A stretch of DNA of 64,000 bases from Pseudomonas oryzihabitans NBRC 102199 (GCF_000730625.1 NZ_BBIT01000014.1:186001-250000), one strand, 5' to 3'; positions 18,765 through 28,540 are shown, counted from the stretch's first letter. Program-made: numbers and translations. The notes: generated from the letters alone by a model not told the origin.

Positions 18765-19868
18765 ATGAGTCTCCTGTTCCAGCCCCTGACCTTGCGTCAG
18801 CTGACCCTGCCCAATCGCGTGGTGGTCTCCCCGATGTGCCAGTACTCCAGCGAAGACGGTTTCGCCAACGACTGGCACCTAGTCCACTTGGGCAGTCGCG
18901 CCACCGGTGGTGCCGGCCTGGTGATCTTCGAGGCCACCGCGGTCACCCCCGACGGGCGCATCACGCCCCAGGACCTGGGGTTGTGGAAGGACGAGCAGAT
19001 CGAGCCCCTGCGGCGCATCACCCAGTTCATCGAGGGGCAGGGCAGTGTCGCCGGTATCCAGCTGGCCCACGCCGGGCGCAAGGCCAGCACCTGGCAACCC
19101 TGGCTCGGCAAGCACGGCAGCGTGCCCATCGCCGAAGGCGGCTGGGTGCCGGTGGCGCCCTCGGCCATCGCCTTCGATCCCCAGCACACCCGGCCCACGG
19201 CGGTGGATCGCGACGACATCGCCAGCATTCGCCGGGCCTTCGTGGACACTGCCGAACGCGCCCTGGCGGCCGGCTTCAAGGTGGCCGAGATCCATGCCGC
19301 CCACGGCTATCTGCTGCACCAGTTCCTCTCGCCGCTTTCCAACCGCCGCGAAGACGACTACGGCGGCAATTTCGAGAATCGCATCCGCCTGCTGCTGGAG
19401 GTGACCGCCGACGTGCGCGCGGTCTGGCCGGAGGAGTTGCCGCTGTTCGTGCGGGTCTCGGCCACCGACTGGGTGGAAGACGGCTGGGACGTCGACGAGA
19501 CGGTGGAACTGGCGCGCCGGCTCAAGACCCTGGGCGTCGACCTGATCGATGTCTCTTCCGGCGGCACCGCGGCCCAGGCCGACATTCCCACCGGCCCCGG
19601 TTACCAGACCCAGTTCGCCGAGCGGGTGCGCAAGGAAGCCGGGATCCCCAGTGGCGCGGTGGGCATGATCACCGATGCGGCCCAGGCCGAGCACGTGCTG
19701 CGCACCGGTCAGGCCGATCTGGTGCTGTTGGCCCGTGAGCTGCTGCGCGATCCCTACTGGCCGCTGAATGCCGCCGAAGCCTTGCGCGAGAAGGTCTCCT
19801 GGCCGCCGCAGTACGTCCGCGCCGCGCACCGGGATACGCCGCTGCGCAAGCCGTTCGGGGTGGAATAG
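18765..19868 (+). CDS. Old yellow enzyme, NADH:flavin oxidoreductase (YqjM/XenA class)
   Basis: A 367-residue TIM-barrel FMN enzyme that reduces activated C=C bonds, quinones or nitro compounds with NAD(P)H. It begins LFQPLTLRQLTLPNRVVVSP, has the class-specific Cys in MCQYSSEDG near residue 25, the substrate-binding HAAHGYLLHQFLSPLSNRR and a C-terminal FMN phosphate loop. Cys at that position marks the thermophilic-like YqjM/XenA class. The ATG at 18765 was chosen by family N-terminus. It is 68 bases after recJ. Confidence 0.9.
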   Translation: MSLLFQPLTLRQLTLPNRVVVSPMCQYSSEDGFANDWHLVHLGSRATGGAGLVIFEATAVTPDGRITPQDLGLWKDEQIEPLRRITQFIEGQGSVAGIQLAHAGRKASTWQPWLGKHGSVPIAEGGWVPVAPSAIAFDPQHTRPTAVDRDDIASIRRAFVDTAERALAAGFKVAEIHAAHGYLLHQFLSPLSNRREDDYGGNFENRIRLLLEVTADVRAVWPEELPLFVRVSATDWVEDGWDVDETVELARRLKTLGVDLIDVSSGGTAAQADIPTGPGYQTQFAERVRKEAGIPSGAVGMITDAAQAEHVLRTGQADLVLLARELLRDPYWPLNAAEALREKVSWPPQYVRAAHRDTPLRKPFGVE

Positions 19869-19877
19869 GGGAGCAAC

Positions 19878-19901
19878 GGAGCCATCCGCCCGGATGGCTC
19901 C
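19878..19901. terminator. Hairpin between convergent genes
   Basis: GGAGCCATCC-GCCC-GGATGGCTCC, a perfect 10-base stem with a 4-base loop in the 37-base gap between convergent stops. It lacks a T tract, so termination strength is uncertain. Confidence 0.6.
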
Positions 19902-19905
19902 CGGG

Positions 19906-20376
19906 TCAGGGCTTTACCGGTCGCAGCATCGCCTCCAAGGCGTCGCTGTCGTAGTAGTCGCCCAGGTACCAGATGCGACCGTCGCGGATCTTCATGATGC
20001 TGGCGCCGCGGATCTTCACCGGTTGCTTGCCGGTGGCGGTGGTGCGGTTGCCGGTCAGTTCCCATTCGAAGGCGATGCTGCGCGGGCCGATGACCGGCTT
20101 GTGCACCATCTTCACCTGCAGATCCGGTACCGCCTTGAGGGTGACCTTGACGATCCTGTCGCGGGCCTGGGTGCGGCTGGTCTCGGTGGTGGCGGCGCCA
20201 CTGTCGAAATACTGCACCTTGGGATCGAGCAGGGCGCTGGCGGCCTCGGCGTCGTGATCGTTCCAGGCATCGAGATAGCGATTGGCGATGAGGCGGGCAT
20301 CCTCGGCGGCGGCCTGGACCTGGCCGGCGGTAAGGGCGACCGAAAGCGCGAACAGCACAGCCAGACGCGAGCGCAT
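19906..20376 (-). CDS. Exported NTF2-like (SnoaL-type) protein
   Basis: A 156-residue protein with a signal peptide (hydrophobic 4-22, AQA-like cleavage) and an NTF2-like cone fold (DARLIANRYLDAWNDHDAEAASALLDP, then VQYFDSG and the final IWYLGDYYDSDAL). Members of this fold are small-molecule isomerases, polyketide cyclases or plain ligand binders; no catalytic residues can be assigned here, so the function is unknown. Periplasmic location is expected. It is convergent with the flavin oxidoreductase. Confidence 0.75.
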   Translation of the reverse strand: MRSRLAVLFALSVALTAGQVQAAAEDARLIANRYLDAWNDHDAEAASALLDPKVQYFDSGAATTETSRTQARDRIVKVTLKAVPDLQVKMVHKPVIGPRSIAFEWELTGNRTTATGKQPVKIRGASIMKIRDGRIWYLGDYYDSDALEAMLRPVKP

Positions 20377-20567
20377 GGGGTGTCTCCGGCAACTGCAGGG
20401 GGGAGGCGCAAGAGTAGCGCCGTGGGCGGTCCGCGGTCAGCAATATTTTGTAGCGGCTGGCCGTTGGCGACGGTGTTCCCGGCAACATCCGGTAAGCAGG
20501 TGCCGGGAGCCGGACGGTGCGGACGGCGGTCCCAAGAAGCTGAATCCCGACTCTGTGGAGGTCATCC

Positions 20568-21263
20568 ATGAACACCCGCGGTTTGCTCGATCAATTGCTC
20601 AAGGCGGGCCAGCAGGCCCTGGCCAAGAAGACCGGCCACGCGGCCCCACGACCCGGTACCCCGTCTTCCGGCAAGGATCCCCTTGGCGGTCTGCTTTCGG
20701 GCCTGGGTAACAGCGGCTTGGCTGCCGGCGCCCTGACCGCCCTGCTGGGTAGCAAGCGTGGGCGTGCCATGGGGGGCAAGGCGGTCGGTTATGGCGGCTT
20801 GGCGGCGCTCGGCATGGTGGCCTACAAGGCCTATCAGTCCTGGCAGGCCAACCAGGTCCAGGGCGCGGCGGCCGCCGAGCCCCGCACCGTGGATCGGGTA
20901 CCGGAGCACGAAGCCGAGGCCCACGGCCGGGCGGTGCTGATCGCCCTGATCGCGGCGGCCAAGGCCGATGGCCATGTCGATGACCAGGAGCGCCAGGCCA
21001 TCGAAGCCGAGATGGCCAAGCTGGACAAAGATCCCGAACTGCGCAGCTGGCTGCAGCGCGAACTGGAGCAGCCGCTCGACCCGGCCAAGGTCGCCGCCGC
21101 GGCGGAAACCCCCGAGATGGCCGCCGAGATGTACCTGGCCAGCCTGATGCTGATCGACGATCAGCAATACATGGAAAAGGCCTATCTGGACGAGCTGGCG
21201 CGCCAGTTGCGCCTGGAGCCCGGTCTGCGCGCCGAACTGGAGCGCGAGGCCGCGGCGGTCTGA
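20568..21263 (+). CDS. DUF533 / TerB-like inner membrane-associated protein (YebE type)
   Basis: A 231-residue protein. The N-terminal third is Gly/Ala-rich and carries a possible membrane-associating stretch (about 62-88, RAMGGKAVGYGGLAALGMVA). The C-terminal half is a TerB-like all-helical domain with ALIAAAKADGHVDDQERQAIEAEM, where two acidic clusters may bind metal. DUF533/YebE proteins have no settled function; E. coli yebE responds to envelope stress. It has a good GGAGG-like site and stands alone. Confidence 0.8.
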   Translation: MNTRGLLDQLLKAGQQALAKKTGHAAPRPGTPSSGKDPLGGLLSGLGNSGLAAGALTALLGSKRGRAMGGKAVGYGGLAALGMVAYKAYQSWQANQVQGAAAAEPRTVDRVPEHEAEAHGRAVLIALIAAAKADGHVDDQERQAIEAEMAKLDKDPELRSWLQRELEQPLDPAKVAAAAETPEMAAEMYLASLMLIDDQQYMEKAYLDELARQLRLEPGLRAELEREAAAV

Positions 21264-21266
21264 CGG

Positions 21267-22169
21267 CTAGGCGAGGGCGCGTTCCTCGCCCAGCAGGACG
21301 CTCCGCTCCGCTGCGCAGAGGTGCAGCAGGAAATCCCAGACCACGCGCAGGCGCGCGGAGCGGTGCAGTTCGCGGTGGGTGGAGATCCAGTACTCCCGGG
21401 TAAAGGAGCGCTCCGGGAGCACGCCTTCCAGGGGCGTGCCTTGACCCACCAGGTAGCAGGGCAACACCGCGATGCCGATGCCGGCACAGGCGGCTTCGCG
21501 CTGGGCGATGACGCTGGTGCTGCGAAAGACGATGCGCGGCTCGGGGCAGAGTCCCTGGATGAATTGCAGTTCGCGGGTGTACAGCAGGTCGTCGACGTAG
21601 CCGATGAAGGTCTGCTCGCCGAGGTCGGCTTCGGCCCCCAGGGGCGGCGCCCGATCCAGGTAGGTGCGACTGGCGTAGAACCTCAGGCGATAGGGCGTCA
21701 GCCGCCGGCCGATCAGGCCTTCGGCGGTGGGCCTTTCCAGGGTGATGGCGATGTCCGCCTCGCGGTTGGTGACGCTGACGAAGCGCGGCACCGAGACCAG
21801 TTCCACTTCCAGCCCCGCATAGTCGCGCAGCAGCGCTCCCAGGCGCTGGGCGAGAAAGCCAGTGCCCAGGCCTTCGGTCACCCCGACCCGCACCTGGCCC
21901 AGCGGATTGAGTCTCTGGGTCACTGCCTCCTGGGCCAGCAACGCGGCTTCTTCCATCGCCTGGGCGTGCGCCAGCAGGGCCTGACCAGCCGGGGTGAGCT
22001 GATAACCGCTGGCCTGTTGCACCAGCAGCTGGCTGCCCAGGGCGCGCTCCAGGGCCTCCAGGTGGCGGGCGACGGTGGCATGACTGACGCCCAGGCTACG
22101 GGCGGCGGTCAGCAGGCGGCCATGGCGCTGGATCTCCAGAAAAACCCGCAGATCGTTCCAGTCGAACAT
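21267..22169 (-). CDS. LysR-family transcriptional regulator (GMC/MHS cluster)
   Basis: A 300-residue LysR-type regulator. The winged helix is at 1-62 (MFDWNDLRVFLEIQRHGRLL, then ARSLGVSHATVARHLEALER) and the effector domain follows. The DNA-binding part resembles the group with a WNDLRVFL start. It is divergent from the GMC oxidoreductase gene with 147 bases between starts, the standard arrangement for a LysR regulator and its target. It ends 3 bases before the convergent DUF533 gene stop. A longer reading is spurious; the ATG at 22169 follows GGAGAC. Confidence 0.88.
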   Translation of the reverse strand: MFDWNDLRVFLEIQRHGRLLTAARSLGVSHATVARHLEALERALGSQLLVQQASGYQLTPAGQALLAHAQAMEEAALLAQEAVTQRLNPLGQVRVGVTEGLGTGFLAQRLGALLRDYAGLEVELVSVPRFVSVTNREADIAITLERPTAEGLIGRRLTPYRLRFYASRTYLDRAPPLGAEADLGEQTFIGYVDDLLYTRELQFIQGLCPEPRIVFRSTSVIAQREAACAGIGIAVLPCYLVGQGTPLEGVLPERSFTREYWISTHRELHRSARLRVVWDFLLHLCAAERSVLLGEERALA

Positions 22170-22316
22170 CTTGTCTCCCTCGTCTAGGTCTGTCTGCGTG
22201 GTCGCTTGCGGGGCGCTGTTCAGAAATGCACAGCCGGTGCCCGTTTTCTGCGACTGTTGTTCGCGGATGACGACACTAGGATAGGGACCACAACAACAAA
22301 AAAGCGAGGGAACGTC

Positions 22317-23990
22317 ATGCCCGGTCCTGCTGCGGAATATGACTTCATCATCGTCGGCGCCGGTCCGGCCGGCTGCCTGCTGGCCAATCGACTGTCCGCC
22401 GATCCGGCCTATCGCGTGCTGCTGCTGGAAGCCGGCGGGCGCGACAACCATCCCTGGATCCACATTCCCGTCGGCTATCTGTTCTGCATCGGCAATCCGC
22501 GCACCGACTGGTGTTTCAAGACCGAGGTGGAAGCGGGCCTGGGGGGCCGGGCGCTCAACTATCCGCGCGGACGGGTGCTGGGTGGCTGCTCGTCCATCAA
22601 CGGCATGATCTACATGCGTGGTCAGGCCCGCGACTACGACGGCTGGGCCGCCGCCGGCAATCCCGGCTGGGGCTGGCAGGACGTGCTGCCGCTGTTCAAG
22701 CGCATGGAGGATCACTGCGACGGCAATTCAGAGTTTCATGGCGCCGGGGGCGAATGGCGGGTCGAGCGGCAGCGCCTGCACTGGACGCTGCTCGACGCCT
22801 TTCGCGCGGCCGCCGGCGAAACCGGCATCGCGCCGGTGGAGGACTTCAACACCGGTGACAACGAAGGCTGCGGCTACTTCCAGGTCAATCAGCGCAATGG
22901 CGTGCGCTGGAATGCCGCCAAGGCCTTTCTCAAGCCCATCCGCCAGCGCGCCAATCTCGAGGTGCTGACCGGCGTCCAGGTCGAGCGGGTGCTGCTGGAG
23001 GAGGGCAGGGCACGGGCGGTGCTGGCGCGCCTGCCGGGCCAGGCCGAGCCCCAGCGCCTGGTGGCACGGCGGGAGATCGTGCTCTGCGCCGGCGCCATCG
23101 GCTCGCCGACCCTGTTGCAGCGCTCCGGCATAGGGCCGCGCGGTCTGCTCGAAGGCCTGGGCATCGGCGTCCGGCACCGCCTGGAAGGGGTGGGCGGCAA
23201 TCTGCAGGATCACCTGCAACTGCGGCTGATCTACCGGGTGCACGGCGTGCCTACCCTCAACGCCCTGGCCGGCAGCCTCTGGGGCAAGCTGGGCATGGGC
23301 CTGGAATACCTCTGGAAACGCAGTGGCCCCCTGGCCATGGCGCCGAGTCAGCTGGGCGCCTTCGCCCGCTCCGATCCCGGGCAGCCCTCGGCCAATCTGC
23401 AGTATCACGTGCAGCCGCTGTCGCTGGAGCGCTTCGGCGAGCCGCTGCACGGCTTTCCCGCCTTTACCGCCTCGGTGTGCAACCTGCGTCCGGCCAGTCG
23501 TGGCCAGGTGGCCATCCGCAGCGCCGACCCGCTGGCCGCGCCGCTGATCCAGCCGCGCTATCTCAGTGCGCCGGAGGATCTCAAGGTGGCCGCCGACGCC
23601 ATCCGCCTGACCCGGCGCATCGTCGCCGCCCCGGCCCTGGCCGCCTATCGACCCGAGGAATACCTGCCGGGACCGGCCTACCAGAGCGAGGAGGAATTGC
23701 AGCAGGCGGCCGGCGCCATAGGCACCACCATCTTCCATCCATCCGGCACCTGTCGCATGGGCCAGGACGCCGACGCCGTGGTCGATGCGCGCCTGCGGGT
23801 GCATGGCATTCCCGGGCTGCGGGTGGCCGACGCCTCCATCATGCCGACCCTGGTCTCGGGCAACAGCTGCTCGCCAACGCTGATGATCGCCGAGCAGGCG
23901 GCCAGCTTCATGCTGGCCGAGGCGCGCGAGCAGGGCAGTCACGAGCTGCCCGCCGTGGTGGCCCGGGCCAGCGCGGTCTCGGCGGCCTAG
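22317..23990 (+). CDS. GMC-family FAD oxidoreductase (choline/alcohol dehydrogenase-like)
   Basis: A 557-residue glucose-methanol-choline oxidoreductase. The FAD ADP-binding loop is IIVGAGPAGCLLANRLS near residue 10, the first GMC signature is GRVLGGCSSINGMIYMRG and the second lies around CAGAIGSPTLLQRSGIG. The catalytic His is in IFHPSGTCRMG and the partner residue is Asn in VSGNSCSP. It resembles BetA and AlkJ but no betaine genes are near, so the alcohol substrate is unknown. It is probably controlled by the divergent LysR gene. Confidence 0.88.
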   Translation: MPGPAAEYDFIIVGAGPAGCLLANRLSADPAYRVLLLEAGGRDNHPWIHIPVGYLFCIGNPRTDWCFKTEVEAGLGGRALNYPRGRVLGGCSSINGMIYMRGQARDYDGWAAAGNPGWGWQDVLPLFKRMEDHCDGNSEFHGAGGEWRVERQRLHWTLLDAFRAAAGETGIAPVEDFNTGDNEGCGYFQVNQRNGVRWNAAKAFLKPIRQRANLEVLTGVQVERVLLEEGRARAVLARLPGQAEPQRLVARREIVLCAGAIGSPTLLQRSGIGPRGLLEGLGIGVRHRLEGVGGNLQDHLQLRLIYRVHGVPTLNALAGSLWGKLGMGLEYLWKRSGPLAMAPSQLGAFARSDPGQPSANLQYHVQPLSLERFGEPLHGFPAFTASVCNLRPASRGQVAIRSADPLAAPLIQPRYLSAPEDLKVAADAIRLTRRIVAAPALAAYRPEEYLPGPAYQSEEELQQAAGAIGTTIFHPSGTCRMGQDADAVVDARLRVHGIPGLRVADASIMPTLVSGNSCSPTLMIAEQAASFMLAEAREQGSHELPAVVARASAVSAA

Positions 23991-24099
23991 CGGCGTCCCT
24001 CCGCTTTCACCGACGGCGGGGCCTCCTGCCGTTTCCACCGTAGTAGCTGTCGCCCATAACAACAATCAGCCCGGCGATCCCGGGTCAGGAGAACGTGCG

Positions 24100-25722
24100 A
24101 TGTCCGACTATGCCCAACCCCGGGTCCAACCCAGCGCGGCCAGCAGTCGCCGCGAAGAACGCAAGGTGATCTTCGCCTCGTCCCTGGGAACCGTCTTCGA
24201 GTGGTACGACTTCTTTCTCTATGGCGCCCTGGCGGCGGTGATCAGCAAGCAGTTCTTCGCCGGCGTCAACGACACCACCGCCTTCATCTTCGCCCTGCTG
24301 GCCTTTGCCGCCGGCTTCGTGGTGCGGCCCTTCGGCGCCCTGGTGTTCGGCCGCCTGGGCGACATGGTCGGCCGCAAGTACACCTTTCTCGCCACCATCA
24401 TCCTCATGGGCATCGCCACCTTCGGCGTCGGCCTGCTGCCCACCTACGCCAGCATCGGCGTGGCCGCACCCATCATCCTGGTGGTGCTGCGCCTGCTGCA
24501 GGGCCTGGCCCTGGGCGGCGAATACGGCGGCGCCGCCACCTACATCGCCGAGCACGCGCCGCCCGGCAAGCGCGGCGCCCATACCAGCTGGCTGCAATCC
24601 ACCGCGACCCTGGGGCTGTTGCTGTCGCTGGTGGTGATCCTGGTCTGCCGCTATCTGACCGGCGACCAGTTCGAGGTCTGGGGTTGGCGCCTGCCGTTCC
24701 TGCTGTCGATCTTTCTGCTGGCCATTTCCACCTGGATCCGCATGTCGATGCACGAGTCGCCCGCCTTCGTGCGCATGAAGGCCGAAGGCAAGCAGAGCAA
24801 GGCGCCGATCCGCGATTCCTTCACCAACTGGAGCAATCTCAAGGTGGTGCTGATCGCGCTGTTCAGCATCAACGGCGGCCAGGCGGTGACCTTCTACCTG
24901 TCGCAGTTCTATGTGATGTTCTTTCTCACCCAGACCCTCAAGCTGGATCCGGTGCTGGCGAACAACCTGCTGATCATCAGCGTCATCCTCGGCGCGCCCT
25001 TCTTCGTCATCGCCGGCTGGCTGTCGGACAAGGTCGGGCGCAAGCCGATCCTGATGCTCGGCCTGCTGCTGGCCACGGTGCTCTACTTCCCGCTGTTCAA
25101 GGCCCTGACCCACTACGCCAATCCGCAGATCTACCAGGCCAGCCAGCAGGCGCCCATCGTGGTGACCGCCGACCCGGCCACCTGCACCTTCCAGTTCGAT
25201 CCGGTGGGCAAGGCGCGTTTCGACAGTCCCTGCGACCGGGTCAAGACACTGCTGGCCAAGAGCGGTCTGCCCTACCGCAGCGTGGTCGCGGCGCCCGGCG
25301 ACGCGGTGCAGGTCAGCGTCGGCGACAAGCTCATCGTCGGCTTCGACGAACCGGCCCTGCGCGCCGCGGTGCAGGCCGCCGGCTATCCGGCCAAGGCCGA
25401 CTCGGCCCAGGTCAACAAGCCGATGGTGGTGGCGGTGATCTTCGCCCTGATCCTGATCGCCACCCTCTGCTACGGACCGCTGGCGGCGCTGATGGTGGAG
25501 CTGTTCCCCACGCGCATCCGCTACACCTCCATGTCGCTGCCGTACCACATCGGCAACGGCTGGTTCGGCGGCTTCCTGCCCACGGTGTCCTTCGCCCTGG
25601 TGGTCTATACCGGCGACATCTTCTACGGCCTCTGGTACCCGGTGCTGATCACCGGCGTCAGCCTGGTGGTGGGGCTGCTGTGCCTGCCGGAAACCCGCCA
25701 TCGCGATCTCGACGCCGATTGA
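24100..25722 (+). CDS. MHS-family MFS transporter with a large extra loop
   Basis: A 540-residue transporter, 100 residues longer than typical MHS proteins. MHS hallmarks are SSLGTVFEWYDFFLYGALAA and FGRLGDMVGRKYTFL. Roughly residues 340-440 form a non-hydrophobic insertion with two cysteines (in PATCTFQF and DSPCDRV) between helices, expected in the periplasm. Longer MHS proteins of this kind occur in other pseudomonads; the substrate is unknown. It lies 109 bases after the GMC gene on the same strand, suggesting joint use of one substrate. Confidence 0.87.
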   Translation: MSDYAQPRVQPSAASSRREERKVIFASSLGTVFEWYDFFLYGALAAVISKQFFAGVNDTTAFIFALLAFAAGFVVRPFGALVFGRLGDMVGRKYTFLATIILMGIATFGVGLLPTYASIGVAAPIILVVLRLLQGLALGGEYGGAATYIAEHAPPGKRGAHTSWLQSTATLGLLLSLVVILVCRYLTGDQFEVWGWRLPFLLSIFLLAISTWIRMSMHESPAFVRMKAEGKQSKAPIRDSFTNWSNLKVVLIALFSINGGQAVTFYLSQFYVMFFLTQTLKLDPVLANNLLIISVILGAPFFVIAGWLSDKVGRKPILMLGLLLATVLYFPLFKALTHYANPQIYQASQQAPIVVTADPATCTFQFDPVGKARFDSPCDRVKTLLAKSGLPYRSVVAAPGDAVQVSVGDKLIVGFDEPALRAAVQAAGYPAKADSAQVNKPMVVAVIFALILIATLCYGPLAALMVELFPTRIRYTSMSLPYHIGNGWFGGFLPTVSFALVVYTGDIFYGLWYPVLITGVSLVVGLLCLPETRHRDLDAD

Positions 25723-25776
25723 GGCGCGTGCGGGCGGCGCTGCCCGCCGCCCGCTGAGTTTCGCAGCCGATTGGGT

Positions 25777-25813
25777 TATACTCGCGAGCTTTTCCACAGC
25801 TTTTCTCGCGAGT
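25777..25813 (+). promoter_or_regulatory. prfB promoter/leader with twin CTCGCGAG palindromes
   Basis: A -10 box TATACT (25777-25782) leads directly into CTCGCGAG (25781-25788), and a second CTCGCGAG lies at 25805-25812, 10 bases before the start. Extended by one base, the copies form a 9-base stem ACTCGCGAG/CTCGCGAGT. No good -35 is visible. The repeats could form a leader hairpin or a protein site. Confidence 0.45.
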
Positions 25814-25822
25814 GTTTCCCCC

Positions 25823-26918
25823 ATGGAAATCAACCCGATCGTCACCAGCATCAAGGACCTCACCAGCCGTACCCAGACCATTCGGGGGTATCTTTGACTA
25901 CGATCTGAAAAAGGATCGTCTGGTCGAAGTCGAGCGCGAGCTCGAGGATCCCGCTGTCTGGAACAAGCCCGAATACGCCCAGAATCTCGGCCGCGAGCGC
26001 GCCCAGCTGGCCCAGGTGGTCGGGACCCTGGACGAGCTGACCGGTGGCCTGGCCGATGCCAGCGACCTGCTGGAGATGGCCGCCGAAGAGGAAGACCAGG
26101 GCGCGGTCGATGACGTGGCGACCGAGGTGGAGCGCCTGCGCGGCATCCTCGAGAAGCTGGAATTCCGCCGCATGTTCAGCGGCGAGATGGACCCCAACAA
26201 CTGCTACCTGGACATCCAGGCCGGCTCCGGCGGCACCGAGGCCCAGGACTGGGCCAACATGCTGCTGCGCATGTACCTGCGCTGGGCCGACCAGCACGGT
26301 TTCAGCGCCGAGATCGTCGAGTTGTCGGAAGGCGAGGTCGCCGGCATCAAGGGCGCCACGGTGCACATCAAGGGTGAATACGCCTTCGGCTGGCTGCGCA
26401 CCGAAATCGGCGTGCACCGCCTGGTGCGCAAGAGTCCCTTCGACTCGGGCAACCGTCGCCACACCTCCTTCACCGCGGTGTTCGTCTCGCCCGAGATCGA
26501 CGACAACATCGACATCGAGATCAACCCGTCCGATCTGCGCATCGACACCTACCGCTCCTCGGGTGCGGGTGGTCAGCACGTGAACACCACCGACTCCGCG
26601 GTGCGGATCACCCACGTGCCCACCAACACCGTGGTGGCCTGCCAGAACGAGCGTTCCCAGCACGCCAACAAGGACACCGCCATGAAGATGCTGCGGGCCA
26701 AGTTGTACGAGCTGGAGATGCAGAAGCGCACCGCCGCCTCCCAGGCGCTGGAGGACTCCAAGTCCGATATCGGCTGGGGCCACCAGATCCGCTCCTATGT
26801 GCTCGACGCCTCGCGGATCAAGGATCTGCGCACCGGCGTGGAACGCAGCGACTGCGACAAGGTGCTCGACGGCGATCTGGACGAATACCTCGAAGCCAGC
26901 CTCAAGCAGGGCATCTAA
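25823..26918 (+). CDS. prfB: Peptide chain release factor 2 (programmed +1 frameshift)
   Basis: RF2, 364 residues, releases peptides at UGA and UAA. It is read in two frames: ATG at 25823, 24 codons, then in-frame TGA at 25895, and the frame resumes at GAC 25896. The slip site is CGGGGGTATCTTTGAC, with the internal Shine-Dalgarno-like GGGGG three bases before CTT TGA. The SPF stop-recognition tripeptide is in RKSPFDSGN and the catalytic GGQ in [15 protein letters not shown]. This is autoregulation, not a defect. Confidence 0.97.
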
Positions 26919-26931
26919 CCAACTTATCTCT

Positions 26932-27008
26932 GTAGGAGCGGCCCATGGCCGCGATGGCCGCGACTCCCCCAGGCTGCGGCCAGGATCGCGGCCATGGGCC
27001 GCTCCTAC
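26932..27008. repeat. REP pair between prfB and lysS
   Basis: Two inverted copies, GTAGGAGCGGCCCATGGCCG... at 26932-26955 and its complement at 26985-27008, enclose 29 bases. This fills most of the 119-base gap. A long hairpin here could protect the upstream prfB message or reduce read-through into lysS. Confidence 0.9.
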
Positions 27009-27037
27009 GGCAAGCACTCCCCAGGTAAACAGCAGAC

Positions 27038-28540
27038 ATGAGCGAACAACCCCTAGACCCCCAAGCCCAGGAACAGGAAGACAACAAGCTGATCGCCCAG
27101 CGCAAGGAAAAGCTCTCCGCGCTGCGTGCCCAGCAGGCCATTCCCTTCCCCAACGACTTCCGCCGCGACAGCCTGGCCGGTGATCTGCAGCAGCAGTACG
27201 CCGACAAGACCAAGGAAGAGCTGGAAGCCGCGGGCATCAAGGTCAAGGTGGCCGGCCGCATCATGCTCAACCGCGGCGCCTTCATGGTGCTGCAGGACAC
27301 CAGCGGGCGCATCCAGGTCTACGTCGACCGCAAGACCCTGCCGGCCGAGACCCTGGAAGCGGTCAAGACCTGGGACCTGGGCGACATCATCGCCACCGAA
27401 GGCACCCTGGCCCGCTCCGGCAAGGGCGATCTCTACGTCAACATGAGCGACGTGCGCCTGCTGACCAAGTCGCTGCGACCGCTGCCCGACAAGCACCACG
27501 GCCTGACCGACACCGAGCTGCGCTATCGCCAGCGCTATGTCGACCTGATCGTCAACGAAGAGGTGCGCCAGACCTTCCGCGTACGCTCCCAGGTCATCGC
27601 CCACATCCGCCGCTTCCTCATGGAGCGGGGCTTCCTCGAAGTGGAAACCCCCATGCTGCAGACCATTCCCGGCGGTGCGGCGGCCAAGCCCTTCGAGACC
27701 CACCACAACGCCCTGGACATGGCCATGTTCCTGCGCATCGCGCCGGAGCTGTACCTCAAGCGCCTGGTGGTCGGTGGCTTCGAGAAGGTCTTCGAGATCA
27801 ACCGCAACTTCCGTAACGAAGGCGTCTCGACCCGGCACAATCCCGAGTTCACCATGCTCGAGTTCTACCAGGCCTACGCCGACTACCGCGACAACATGGA
27901 CCTCACCGAGGAACTGTTCCGCGAACTGGCCATGGCCGTGCTCGGCACCACCGATGTGCCCTATGGCGACAAGGTCTTCCACTTCGGCGAGCCCTTCGTG
28001 CGCCTGTCGGTGTACGACTCCATCCTCAAGTACAACCCGGACATCACCGCGGAAGACCTGCAGGACGTCGAGAAGGCCCGCGCCATCGCCAAGAAGGCTG
28101 GCGCCAAGGTGCTCGGCCACGAAGGCCTGGGCAAGCTGCAGGTGATGATTTTCGAGGAGCTGGTGGAGAGCAAGCTGGAGCAGCCGCACTTCATCACCGA
28201 GTACCCCTTCGAGGTCTCGCCGCTGGCGCGCCGCAACGACGAGAATCCCAGCGTCACCGACCGCTTCGAGCTGTTCATCGGCGGCCGCGAGATCGCCAAC
28301 GCCTACTCCGAGCTCAATGACGCCGAAGACCAGGCCGAGCGTTTCATGCTGCAGGTCCAGGAAAAGGACGCCGGTGACGACGAGGCCATGCACTACGACG
28401 CCGACTTCATCAACGCCCTGGAATACGGCATGCCGCCCACCGCCGGCGAAGGCATCGGCATCGACCGCCTGGTGATGCTGCTGACCAACTCGCCGTCGAT
28501 CCGCGACGTCATCCTCTTCCCGCACATGCGTCCGCAATAA
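27038..28540 (+). CDS. lysS: Lysyl-tRNA synthetase, class II
   Basis: A 500-residue class II synthetase. An OB-fold anticodon domain (about 60-150, [21 protein letters not shown]) is followed by the catalytic core: motif 2 [21 protein letters not shown] and motif 3 [19 protein letters not shown] at the end. It follows prfB as in E. coli. A weak GCCCCG/CGGGGC hairpin follows the stop. Confidence 0.98.
   Translation: MSEQPLDPQAQEQEDNKLIAQRKEKLSALRAQQAIPFPNDFRRDSLAGDLQQQYADKTKEELEAAGIKVKVAGRIMLNRGAFMVLQDTSGRIQVYVDRKTLPAETLEAVKTWDLGDIIATEGTLARSGKGDLYVNMSDVRLLTKSLRPLPDKHHGLTDTELRYRQRYVDLIVNEEVRQTFRVRSQVIAHIRRFLMERGFLEVETPMLQTIPGGAAAKPFETHHNALDMAMFLRIAPELYLKRLVVGGFEKVFEINRNFRNEGVSTRHNPEFTMLEFYQAYADYRDNMDLTEELFRELAMAVLGTTDVPYGDKVFHFGEPFVRLSVYDSILKYNPDITAEDLQDVEKARAIAKKAGAKVLGHEGLGKLQVMIFEELVESKLEQPHFITEYPFEVSPLARRNDENPSVTDRFELFIGGREIANAYSELNDAEDQAERFMLQVQEKDAGDDEAMHYDADFINALEYGMPPTAGEGIGIDRLVMLLTNSPSIRDVILFPHMRPQ

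Noticed and set aside
25823-25897. prfB as a pseudogene with an in-frame TGA
   Set aside because: The stop lies in the known programmed frameshift signal; the downstream frame is intact with SPF and GGQ.
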